Of a stretch of 6,509 nt of DNA, positions 1-6,091 are shown in pieces. The stretch's first letter is position 1; every line of letters starts with the position of its first letter. Made by a program: the position numbers and the translations under genes. The stretch spans positions 1 through 6,509 of the forward strand of contig RFPW01000128.1 in the NCBI GenBank assembly GCA_009925965.1. The letters are read 5' to 3'. This stretch comes from Betaproteobacteria bacterium. GTDB taxonomy: Bacteria; Pseudomonadota; Gammaproteobacteria; Burkholderiales; Burkholderiaceae_E. The notes beneath the pieces were generated by a model. That model did not search any database, was not told the DNA's origin, and was given only the letters and a program-made list of their open reading frames with translations.

Positions 1-2651
1 CACTTTTGACGGCGCGAAGCACATTCGACCAACCAACTGGGGTCGACCTCGAAGGCCGTCGCGTACAGCTGTTTGAGCTCCTGAGGTACACGGTCAATTT
101 TGGCCAGCGACCCATCAAAGTACTTGAGATCCGAGACCATCACCTCATCCCAAAGGCCCAGGCGTTTGAGATCTCGAACCAGATGCTCGTTGACAACAGT
201 GAATTCGCCCGACAAGTTTGATTTCACATAAAGGTTCTCAAACGTTGGCTCAATACAAGCCGACACGCCAATGATGTTGCTGATCGTCGCGGTCGGAGCA
301 ATCGCAACGCAGTTGCTGTTACGCATGCCGTACTGACGGATGCGGTCACGTAAAAGTTCCCAGTCGAGCGTACTTGAACGATCGACGTCCAGGTAACCAC
401 CCCGCTGTTCGGCAAGCAGGTCGAGGGAATCTTGCGGCAGAATCCCGCGGTCCCAGAGCGAGCCGCGGTAGCTCGAGTAGCGACCACGCTCCTCGGCGAG
501 CTCGGTGCTGGCCAAATAAGCGTGATAGCAAACCGCTTCCATCGAACGGTCTGAAAATTCGACTGCATCGGCGCTGGCGTAGGGGATTCGGAGCTGATGC
601 AGACAATCTTGAAAGCCCATGATGCCCAAACCAACTGGGCGATGCTTTAGATTGGAATGACGGGCCTTGGCAACTGCGTAATAGTTGATGTCGATCACGT
701 TATCGAGCATCCGCATCGCAATCCGGATGGTCCGACCCAACTTGTCGTGATCCAGTGCATAGCGAGGACGGCCATCGGCATCCCGACCCACTTCATGCAG
801 ATGCGCCAGCAGGTTCACCGAGCCGAGGTTACAAACCGCAATTTCTGTCGCACTGGTATTGAGAGTGATTTCGGTACACAGGTTGCTGGAATGCACTACA
901 CCCACGTGTTGCTGAGGTGAGCGCAGGTTGCACGGATCTTTGAACGTAACCCACGGATGTCCAGTCTCGAACAACATGCTGAGCATGCGCCGCCACAGTT
1001 GGACCGCCGGTAATTTACGAAACAGCTTGAGATCTCCCCGTTCTGCCCGGGCCTCGTGGGCGACGTAGGCGGCCTCGAACGCTGACCCGACTTTGTCATG
1101 CAAATCCGGGCAGTCGCTTGGCGAAAAAAGCGTCCACTCCTGATTTTCCATCACGCGTTTCATGAACAGATCCGGAATCCAGTTGGCCGTGTTCATGTCG
1201 TGGGTACGGCGGCGATCGTCGCCCGTGTTCTTACGCAGCTCCAGAAATTCTTCGATGTCGAGGTGCCAGGTCTCGAGATAAGCGCATACCGCGCCCTTGC
1301 GCTTACCGCCTTGATTGACCGCGACCGCGGTGTCATTAACAACCTTCAAAAACGGAACGACGCCCTGGCTCTTACCGTTCGTCCCCTTGATATGGCTGCC
1401 CAGCGCCCGAACAGCGGTCCAGTCGTTCCCCAAACCACCGGCGAACTTCGACAGCAAGGCATTTTCTTTGATCGCTTCGTAAATGCCGTCGAGATCGTCA
1501 CCCACGGTCGTCAGGTAACAGCTCGATAGCTGTGAGCGCTGAGTCCCTGCATTAAACAAGGTCGGCGTACTGGACATGAAGTCGAACGAGGAAAGTAGTT
1601 CATAGAACTCGATCGCCCGCGCCTCGCGGTCGACTTCGCCCAACGCCAAGCCCATCGCAACCCGCATGAAAAACGCCTGCGGCAACTCGATCCGCTCGTC
1701 TTGAATATGCAGGAAATAACGGTCGTACAGGGTCTGCAAACCCAGATAGGTGAACTGCAAGTCCCGCTCAGCATGCAGCGCAGCCCCGAGTCTGTGCAGG
1801 TCGTAGCGGCCGAGTTCTTCGTTGAGCAAACCGGCGTCAATTCCGCGGCGAACAAAACCGGGGAAGTACTCGGCATACCGAGCCACCATGGCCCCCTGAG
1901 CCACTTCTTCGCCCAACACTTCGCGCCGCACCGAATGCAACAAGAGACGGGCGCTCACCTGAGAATAGGCGGGGTCGAGCTCGATCCGCGAACGCGCGGC
2001 CAGCACCACCGACTTATAGACCTCTTCGATGGGAACCCCGTCATAAATATTCTTGACGGTTTCAGTAAAAATCGCCTCGGGGTCGGCCACGCCATCGAAA
2101 CCTACACAAGCCGCGGCAATCAGATCCCGGAGGTCGGCCTGATTGAGCGGCCGCCGATGACCACCGTCCAACACGTGCAGCAGCGGTTGCGCGACCTCTG
2201 GGGCAGTCGCCGACCGGGCGGCCCGCTCCTGCGAGCGCTTTTCCCGATACAGCACATACGCTCGGGCGACTTCATGTTCACCGGAGCGCATCAGAGCCAG
2301 TTCGACCTGATCCTGCACATCTTCAATGTGAAAAGTGCCGCCAGCGGGCTTGTTTCGGATCAGCGAACCCACGACACCGCGGGTCATTTGCTCGACCAAC
2401 TCGCGGATCCGGGCACTGGCCGCACCCTGTCCGCCCGAGACCGCCAAAAAGGCTTTGGTCATCGCGATGGCAATTTTGGACGGCTCGAATGGGACCACGG
2501 CTCCGTTACGACGGATCACACCGAAGTCGGTGATCCGTACCGTATCGCCTACGCCGGCAAGGCCGCCGAGCGACGTTTCGGACGTTGAACCCGGGCGCCC
2601 GACGGTGCCCGATCGCTCAATCTGTGATGACTCGCTCACGCTATGCATCAT
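1..2651 (-). CDS. nrdA: Ribonucleoside-diphosphate reductase alpha subunit (class I, NrdA), 3' end cut by window
   Basis: Catalytic large subunit of class I ribonucleotide reductase, which reduces ribonucleoside diphosphates to deoxy forms using a radical supplied by the small subunit NrdB. One frame stays open for 883 codons and runs off the window at position 1. Residues about 38-138 form an ATP-cone (R47, R48, N49, G50 and K59 kept). Residues about 156-238 align with the single ATP-cone of E. coli NrdA but have lost its key residues. The barrel carries C378 (motif SSCYL), N590-x-C592-x-E594 (SSNLCTEI) and C607 (CNLGS), matching E. coli C225, N437/C439/E441 and C462; the C378-C592 spacing of 214 is identical to E. 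coli. A phosphate-binding PTATISN segment starts at P786. The radical-transfer Tyr pair and C-terminal thiols lie beyond the window. Two adjacent ATGs (2651, 2648) follow a GAGAG at 2658-2662; either could be used. Identity is very secure. Confidence 0.98.
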   Translation of the reverse strand, partial: MMHSVSESSQIERSGTVGRPGSTSETSLGGLAGVGDTVRITDFGVIRRNGAVVPFEPSKIAIAMTKAFLAVSGGQGAASARIRELVEQMTRGVVGSLIRNKPAGGTFHIEDVQDQVELALMRSGEHEVARAYVLYREKRSQERAARSATAPEVAQPLLHVLDGGHRRPLNQADLRDLIAAACVGFDGVADPEAIFTETVKNIYDGVPIEEVYKSVVLAARSRIELDPAYSQVSARLLLHSVRREVLGEEVAQGAMVARYAEYFPGFVRRGIDAGLLNEELGRYDLHRLGAALHAERDLQFTYLGLQTLYDRYFLHIQDERIELPQAFFMRVAMGLALGEVDREARAIEFYELLSSFDFMSSTPTLFNAGTQRSQLSSCYLTTVGDDLDGIYEAIKENALLSKFAGGLGNDWTAVRALGSHIKGTNGKSQGVVPFLKVVNDTAVAVNQGGKRKGAVCAYLETWHLDIEEFLELRKNTGDDRRRTHDMNTANWIPDLFMKRVMENQEWTLFSPSDCPDLHDKVGSAFEAAYVAHEARAERGDLKLFRKLPAVQLWRRMLSMLFETGHPWVTFKDPCNLRSPQQHVGVVHSSNLCTEITLNTSATEIAVCNLGSVNLLAHLHEVGRDADGRPRYALDHDKLGRTIRIAMRMLDNVIDINYYAVAKARHSNLKHRPVGLGIMGFQDCLHQLRIPYASADAVEFSDRSMEAVCYHAYLASTELAEERGRYSSYRGSLWDRGILPQDSLDLLAEQRGGYLDVDRSSTLDWELLRDRIRQYGMRNSNCVAIAPTATISNIIGVSACIEPTFENLYVKSNLSGEFTVVNEHLVRDLKRLGLWDEVMVSDLKYFDGSLAKIDRVPQELKQLYATAFEVDPSWLVECASRRQK

Positions 2652-2671
2652 GAAAAACTCTCAACCCGAAA

Positions 2672-2680
2672 TGTGAATAA
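2672..2680 (-). promoter_or_regulatory. DnaA-box match upstream of nrdA
   Basis: The minus strand reads TTATTCACA, a perfect match to the DnaA-box consensus TTATNCACA, ending 20 nt before the nrdA ATG. The E. coli nrdAB promoter region is known to carry DnaA boxes through which DnaA influences its expression, so a box here is functionally sensible. A single 9-mer can occur by chance, and its closeness to the start codon is unusual for an activator site. Confidence 0.4.
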
Positions 2681-2739
2681 ATTCCCGCACTTAGACCGAC
2701 TTTCCTCGCGATGACAGCGATCGGTTAAAAGTTCCTGAA

Positions 2740-2755
2740 ACACTAGCTGTAGTGC
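2740..2755 (-). promoter_or_regulatory. Candidate NrdR box (operator)
   Basis: The 16-mer ACACTAGCTGTAGTGC contains a perfect CACTA/TAGTG inverted repeat around a 4-bp centre. Read on the minus strand it matches 12 of 16 positions of the NrdR-box form ACACTATATATAGTGT, and the mismatches are mostly in the A/T centre. NrdR is the nucleotide-sensing repressor that controls ribonucleotide reductase genes, and the site lies about 90 nt upstream of nrdA. The site is seen in the sequence; binding is inferred. Confidence 0.6.
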
Positions 2756-2771
2756 CCGGGAGCGAGTTCAT

Positions 2772-2787
2772 GCCCCAAGTCTAGCGC
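2772..2787 (-). promoter_or_regulatory. Weaker candidate second NrdR box
   Basis: On the minus strand GCGCTAGACTTGGGGC matches about 8 of 16 NrdR consensus positions, with one half-site (CGCTA) fairly good and the other poor. What makes it worth listing is its position, exactly 32 bp from the stronger box. NrdR boxes commonly come in pairs about three helical turns (roughly 31-32 bp) apart. On sequence alone it would not be called. Confidence 0.35.
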
Positions 2788-2807
2788 CTGGCCGCCAAAA
2801 TCTGCAA
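2778..2807 (-). promoter_or_regulatory. Possible sigma70-type nrdA promoter
   Basis: On the minus strand a TTGCAG element (2802-2807) is separated by 18 nt from TAGACT (2778-2783, 4 of 6 matches to TATAAT). The -10 would sit inside the weaker NrdR box, as expected for a repressed nrd promoter, and would give a leader of about 120 nt. The -35 match is poor (3 of 6), so this is only a candidate. Confidence 0.3.
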
Positions 2808-2865
2808 GCAATTCGAACCGCCAGTTGGGGGTAGAACAACGACCGGCCGAGGCCGAAGCCACACC

Positions 2866-3447
2866 CTAAAAAGGCCGCACCAAACGCCCTGAACCGAGGC
2901 CTGCCTGGAGCCGATTCCAGTCAAATGAGGCCCCTGGATCGGTTTTGCGGCCTGGAGAAACATCGCTATGCCCAGCGATCCAGACTAAGGGATAGGCGCG
3001 CTGAAGGCAGTGAATCAAGCGCACAAGAGCGCCGTATTGATCGTCGCCATAAGGGATATCCCCAGTGCCCTCAAGCTCGATACCGATCGAGAAATCGTTG
3101 CAACGCTCTCGGTCCAAAAATCGGGATTCACCCGCGTGCCAGGCCCGGGCACCACAGGCGGCGAACTGCGTGACGGAGCCGTCGCGGCGGATCAAAAAAT
3201 GCGCCGATACGCGCACGCCGGCCAACGGTTCAAATGCGGGATGCGCGGTAGCGTCGAGCGTGCCCATAAACAAGCGCTCGACCGAATCCCCCCCGAACTC
3301 GCCGGGAGGCAAACTGATGTGGTGAACGAGCACCAAATCAATCATCGTCCCGATCGGACGGGCGTCCACATGAGGGGATCGGAGTTGGCGCACCGCCGGC
3401 AACCAACCCTCGACGTCCACGAAAAACTCGTCAGTGATCGCGCTCAT
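2866..3447 (-). CDS. ampD: 1,6-anhydro-N-acetylmuramyl-L-alanine amidase AmpD
   Basis: Cytoplasmic zinc amidase of peptidoglycan recycling. It removes the stem peptide from 1,6-anhydroMurNAc-peptides, the muropeptides that in some species activate AmpR and beta-lactamase. The 193-residue product aligns along its length with E. coli AmpD (183 aa): GWL near residue 14, VLVHHISLPPGEFGG at 39-53, VSAHFLIRRDG at 80-90, RAWHAG at 101-106, ERCNDFSIGIELEGT at 114-128 and GRKTDPG at 166-172. Expected zinc ligands are H42, H160 and D170, with E124 and K168 as catalytic residues by alignment to Citrobacter AmpD. The frame is open upstream to 3639, but that part overlaps the coding region of the small zinc protein and has no AmpD homology, so I place the start at the ATG at 3447. 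This start lies inside the end of the upstream gene (17-nt overlap), suggesting translational coupling. The SD sequence is weak (GGGA, 7 nt upstream). Confidence 0.96.
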   Translation of the reverse strand: MSAITDEFFVDVEGWLPAVRQLRSPHVDARPIGTMIDLVLVHHISLPPGEFGGDSVERLFMGTLDATAHPAFEPLAGVRVSAHFLIRRDGSVTQFAACGARAWHAGESRFLDRERCNDFSIGIELEGTGDIPYGDDQYGALVRLIHCLQRAYPLVWIAGHSDVSPGRKTDPGASFDWNRLQAGLGSGRLVRPF

Positions 3448-3733
3448 GGTGGGTTCCCGCGTTGGGATCACCGCGGCGATCCCGATGCGCTGCGCTGCAA
3501 TAGACGCCTCCATCCGCCATGACGGCTTCAGAGGCCGGAAAGTGCACGCCACAATGAGCGCAGCGTTGCATCGATTCACCTTGATCCGGGCTGGGCGCGT
3601 CGGGCGCAGCCGAGCCGGACCGGGCAGAGTGCTTACCATCGTCGCGGCGCAAGGATTTCGGGCGACCTGACAGTGCTTTCCAGGCCAGCAAGCCTAAAAA
3701 CCCCAGCACGATCCACATCAAAAACTTGGTCAA
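3431..3733 (-). CDS. Small membrane-anchored zinc-finger protein, PP0621-family-like
   Basis: A product of about 100 residues with one N-terminal hydrophobic helix (residues 4-21), a charged, Ser/Pro-rich linker (22-55), and a compact C-terminal motif C58-x2-C61 ... C79-x3-H83 that looks like a zinc-binding site. From memory this architecture, with the CAHCGVH motif, matches the uncharacterised PP0621 family often found beside ampD in beta- and gammaproteobacteria. Its biochemical role is unknown. The start is uncertain: TTG at 3733 gives the full MTKFLMWIVLG terminus typical of the family, while the next ATG is five codons in (3718). No in-frame ATG or GTG exists between the upstream gene's stop and the TTG. 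The gene starts about 40 nt after the ypjD-like stop and overlaps ampD, so the three are probably cotranscribed. Confidence 0.8.
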   Translation of the reverse strand: MTKFLMWIVLGFLGLLAWKALSGRPKSLRRDDGKHSARSGSAAPDAPSPDQGESMQRCAHCGVHFPASEAVMADGGVYCSAAHRDRRGDPNAGTHHERDH

Positions 3734-3772
3734 CGTCCGGGTTTCCGGTGATTGAGGTGATTCAGAGACGGT

Positions 3773-4726
3773 TCAAGTCGGACCGCGATTCAGGATGACC
3801 TCGAAGACAAAGCGGCTGCCGGCGTAGGCAAACATCAACAGCGTGAAGCCCCCCAAGGTGAAGCGCAACGCCGTCCGCCCGCGCCAGCCATGCAGACGGC
3901 GACCGATCAAAAGCGTCGCAAACAGGGACCATGCGAGGAGGGTAAATACCGTCTTGTGGTCGAGCCGGAAGGGACGCCCGAAGGACGACTCCGAGAACAC
4001 AATCCCGGTCAAGACGGTCAGACTCAAAAACACAAAACCCGCGGTGATCAGGCGGAACAGCAACCGCTCCAGGGTGAGCAGCGGTGGCAAGGCGTCAATC
4101 CATGCACCCCAAACGCCCGCAATACCGAGCGAATTACCCAATGAATTACCCGTCGCCGTGCTAACCGGAGTTCCCCCAAAAGTCCCCTCTCTCTGGCCGC
4201 TGGCCATAACACCAAATCGCACCGGCGCCTGCAGGGCACGCTCGGACATCGCCATCAGGATCGATTGGAGCGCGGCCAGGGTCATAAAGGAGTAGGCGCA
4301 AACACCCAACAAGAGATGTGGCACAAACAGAGGGGCATCCGGGAGACTGATCGGGGACCCCGGAAACACCCCGGGTAACCAGGCCACCGCTACCGCGAGC
4401 GGTAACACCAGCAACCACAATGCACCCATCTGCACGGCCAGACTTTCCAGCCACAAAATGCCCAGCGCGAGCCAGATCGCGGCGGAAAGCACGTGGGCAA
4501 ACCCAAAATGAGGATCGCCATCGGCAACCGGCAGCACCAATGAAACGCCCTGAATCAGGAGCGCCGCAAGCACAATCCAACGCTGGGGCAACACCGAACC
4601 ACCCGTTTGCGGCGATGCGGTGACGGCCCCTTGAGCGCCGGGCGCCGTAACGAATGCGCGAGGCCAGGCCAGCCGCCAGGCGAGCGCGTAAAGAAGGGTG
4701 GGCAATCCGTACAGTAAGATCGACAT
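3773..4726 (-). CDS. YpjD-like inner-membrane protein of the CcsA/cytochrome c assembly family
   Basis: A 317-residue polytopic membrane protein with about eight hydrophobic helices (roughly 1-20, 49-67, 76-95, 98-118, 134-158, 225-245, 259-276, 288-309). The C-terminal part (LPPLLTLE at 213-220, then SLTVLTGIVFSE, LDHKTVFTLLAW at 255-266, GRRLHGWRGR at 275-284, YAGSRFVFE) matches E. coli YpjD, whose gene is also divergent from ffh. The family is related to the haem-handling CcsA/HemX proteins, and H137 and H257 sit where family histidines occur. I see no tryptophan-rich WWD-type motif, so a direct cytochrome c haem-lyase role is not supported; the function of YpjD itself is poorly defined. 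The loop between helices 5 and 6 (about 161-212) is some 30 residues longer than I expect and contains an NSLG-NSLG repeat. The ATG at 4726 lies 18 nt from the ffh ATG and has only a weak SD. Confidence 0.88.
   Translation of the reverse strand: MSILLYGLPTLLYALAWRLAWPRAFVTAPGAQGAVTASPQTGGSVLPQRWIVLAALLIQGVSLVLPVADGDPHFGFAHVLSAAIWLALGILWLESLAVQMGALWLLVLPLAVAVAWLPGVFPGSPISLPDAPLFVPHLLLGVCAYSFMTLAALQSILMAMSERALQAPVRFGVMASGQREGTFGGTPVSTATGNSLGNSLGIAGVWGAWIDALPPLLTLERLLFRLITAGFVFLSLTVLTGIVFSESSFGRPFRLDHKTVFTLLAWSLFATLLIGRRLHGWRGRTALRFTLGGFTLLMFAYAGSRFVFEVILNRGPT
4131..4154. repeat. 12-bp tandem duplication in the ypjD-like gene
   Basis: GAATTACCC occurs at 4131-4139 and again at 4143-4151 with a 12-bp period. 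On the coding (minus) strand this encodes NSLG twice in a row (residues 194-201) in the cytoplasmic or periplasmic loop between helices 5 and 6. The length is a multiple of three and the frame is kept. It looks like a slippage duplication tolerated in a disordered loop. Confidence 0.8.
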
Positions 4727-4744
4727 TTCACTAGTCTACCGCTC
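4727..4744. other. 18-nt divergent gap between ypjD-like gene and ffh
   Basis: Only 18 nt separate two divergent ATG codons, both supported by N-terminal homology. There is no room for two promoters, so at least one and probably both must lie inside the opposite gene. No SD-like purine run precedes the ffh ATG (the sequence is TCTACCGCTC), and the opposite start has only a weak one. Confidence 0.75.
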
Positions 4745-6091
4745 ATGTTCGACACACTGTCCCAAAGGCTGGCCCGCGTCGTCAAGACCATCAAGGGCGA
4801 AGCGCGACTGACCGAAGCCAACACCGACGCCATGCTGCGCGAGATTCGCATCGCGTTGCTCGAGGCCGACGTGGCATTGCCGGTGGTTCGCGAATTTATC
4901 AGCCGGGTCAAAGAAAGGGCACTCGGCCAGGAAGTCCTGCAAAGCCTCACCCCCGGCCAAGCGCTGGTCGGCGTTGTGCATCGCGAACTGACAACGCTAA
5001 TGGGTGGCGAGACCGCTGAGTTGAACCTTGCGACGACACCCCCTGCGATCATCCTGATGGCTGGCCTGCAGGGTGCGGGTAAAACCACCACCGTCGGCAA
5101 ACTGGCCAAACGTCTGCGGGCACAGAAGCGCAAGGTCCTTACGGTGTCCTGCGACGTCTACCGGCCTGCAGCCATTGAGCAATTAAAGACCGTCACGGCG
5201 CAGGTCGATGCGGACTGGTTCCCCTCGACCCCGGACCAAAAACCTGTGGACATTGCGCGCGCCGCAGTCCAATGGGCACGCACGCATTACCACGATGTGT
5301 TGCTCGTCGATACGGCCGGACGATTGGGGATCGATGCCGAAATGATGGCCGAGATCCGCGCGCTTTACGACGTGCTCAAGCCCATCGAAACCCTTTTTGT
5401 GGTCGACGCCATGCAGGGCCAGGACGCGGTGAACACCGCCCGGGCGTTCGGCGAAGCACTTCCGCTCACCGGGATCGTGCTGACCAAGCTCGACGGCGAT
5501 TCGCGTGGCGGTGCAGCCCTGTCGGTGCGCCATGTCACCGGTCAGCCGATCAAATTTGTCGGGATCGGCGAAAAACTCGACGGGCTCGATGCATTTCATC
5601 CAGACCGGATGGCGCAACGCGTGCTCGGCATGGGCGATATCGTTGCGCTCGTCGAAGAAGCTCAAAAAGGGATCGATCAAGCGGCCGCTGAAAAGCTCGC
5701 GGCCAAGCTAAAAAGCGGCAATCGTTTTGATCTTTCGGACTTTCTCTCGCAGTTGCAGCAGATGGGCAAAATGGGCGGCCTGTCGTCGCTCGTCGACAAG
5801 CTGCCCTCGCAGTTTCAGCAAGCGGCCGCTGGCGCCGATATGAACAAGGCCGAACGAGAAATGCGCCGCATGACCGGAATCATCCAGTCCATGACGCCAC
5901 AAGAACGGGCCAAACCCGAATTACTGAAGGCCAGCCGAAAACGACGGATTGCCGCTGGTGCAGGGGTCGAGGTGCGGGAAGTTAATCGTTTGCTGACGCA
6001 ATACGATCAGATGGCCACGATGATGAAAAAGGTCCAGAAAGGGGGCCTGAAGAATCTCATGCGCGGGATGCGGGGCATGATGGGTGGCTGA
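4745..6091 (+). CDS. ffh: Signal recognition particle GTPase Ffh (SRP54)
   Basis: Protein part of the bacterial SRP. With 4.5S RNA it binds signal sequences of nascent membrane proteins and delivers ribosomes to FtsY at the inner membrane. The 448-residue length is normal. The N domain (about 1-90) contains LLEADVALPVVREFI at 38-52. The G domain shows G1 GLQGAGKTTT (107-116), DVYRPAA (137-143), DTAGR (189-193), TKLDGD (247-252) and GIGEK. The M domain (about 300-448) has the RNA-binding helix-turn-helix SMTPQERAKPELLKASRKRR ending near residue 401, and a Met/Gly-rich tail, MRGMRGMMGG. All key motifs are intact. The ATG gives the canonical MFDTLSQRLAR start although no SD precedes it. The stop overlaps the next gene by 8 nt. 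Confidence 0.98.
   Translation: MFDTLSQRLARVVKTIKGEARLTEANTDAMLREIRIALLEADVALPVVREFISRVKERALGQEVLQSLTPGQALVGVVHRELTTLMGGETAELNLATTPPAIILMAGLQGAGKTTTVGKLAKRLRAQKRKVLTVSCDVYRPAAIEQLKTVTAQVDADWFPSTPDQKPVDIARAAVQWARTHYHDVLLVDTAGRLGIDAEMMAEIRALYDVLKPIETLFVVDAMQGQDAVNTARAFGEALPLTGIVLTKLDGDSRGGAALSVRHVTGQPIKFVGIGEKLDGLDAFHPDRMAQRVLGMGDIVALVEEAQKGIDQAAAEKLAAKLKSGNRFDLSDFLSQLQQMGKMGGLSSLVDKLPSQFQQAAAGADMNKAEREMRRMTGIIQSMTPQERAKPELLKASRKRRIAAGAGVEVREVNRLLTQYDQMATMMKKVQKGGLKNLMRGMRGMMGG

Larger units (their letters stand above)
2652..2865. other. ampD-nrdA intergenic control region
   Basis: This 214-nt stretch lies between the ampD stop and the nrdA start, both on the minus strand. It is the only sizeable non-coding stretch in the window. 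It holds two candidate NrdR-type boxes, a DnaA-box match and a possible promoter, listed separately. I see no convincing intrinsic terminator after ampD: the best hairpin is a 3-bp stem closed by TTCG near 2850 with no T-run, so some read-through from ampD into nrdA is possible. Confidence 0.6.

Noticed and set aside
1..650. Plus-strand short ORFs near the left edge (e.g. 6-221, 374-622).
   Set aside because: They are shadows of the C-terminal half of nrdA, which is continuous through this stretch on the minus strand.
1701..2588. A 295-codon open frame on the plus strand inside nrdA.
   Set aside because: It lies antisense to the intact NrdA frame, shows no recognisable motifs and is explained by codon bias in G+C-rich DNA.
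2691..2771. A 26-codon minus-strand ORF (MNSLPGTTASV...) in the nrdA leader.
   Set aside because: The only purine-rich stretch (GGGG) sits too close to its ATG, the frame overlaps the NrdR-like box, and nothing suggests an attenuator peptide. Ribosome profiling would decide.
2838..2870. A possible terminator after ampD (GGC-TTCG-GCC and GGCC-TC-GGCC).
   Set aside because: The stem is only 3-4 bp and no T-run follows on the minus strand, so an intrinsic terminator is not supported.
3448..3639. A 64-codon N-terminal extension of AmpD.
   Set aside because: The extension overlaps the zinc-finger gene in another frame and has no AmpD similarity. The ATG at 3447 gives the normal length.
5183..5680. 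A 165-codon minus-strand open frame inside ffh.
   Set aside because: It is antisense to the conserved Ffh G domain; its His/Asp-rich composition is the complement of the Ffh codons and resembles no family I know.
5678..5831. A 13-bp identical repeat CAAGCGGCCGCTG at 5678-5690 and 5819-5831 within ffh.
   Set aside because: Both copies encode Q-A-A-A in helical, Ala-rich parts of the M domain; chance codon use explains them.
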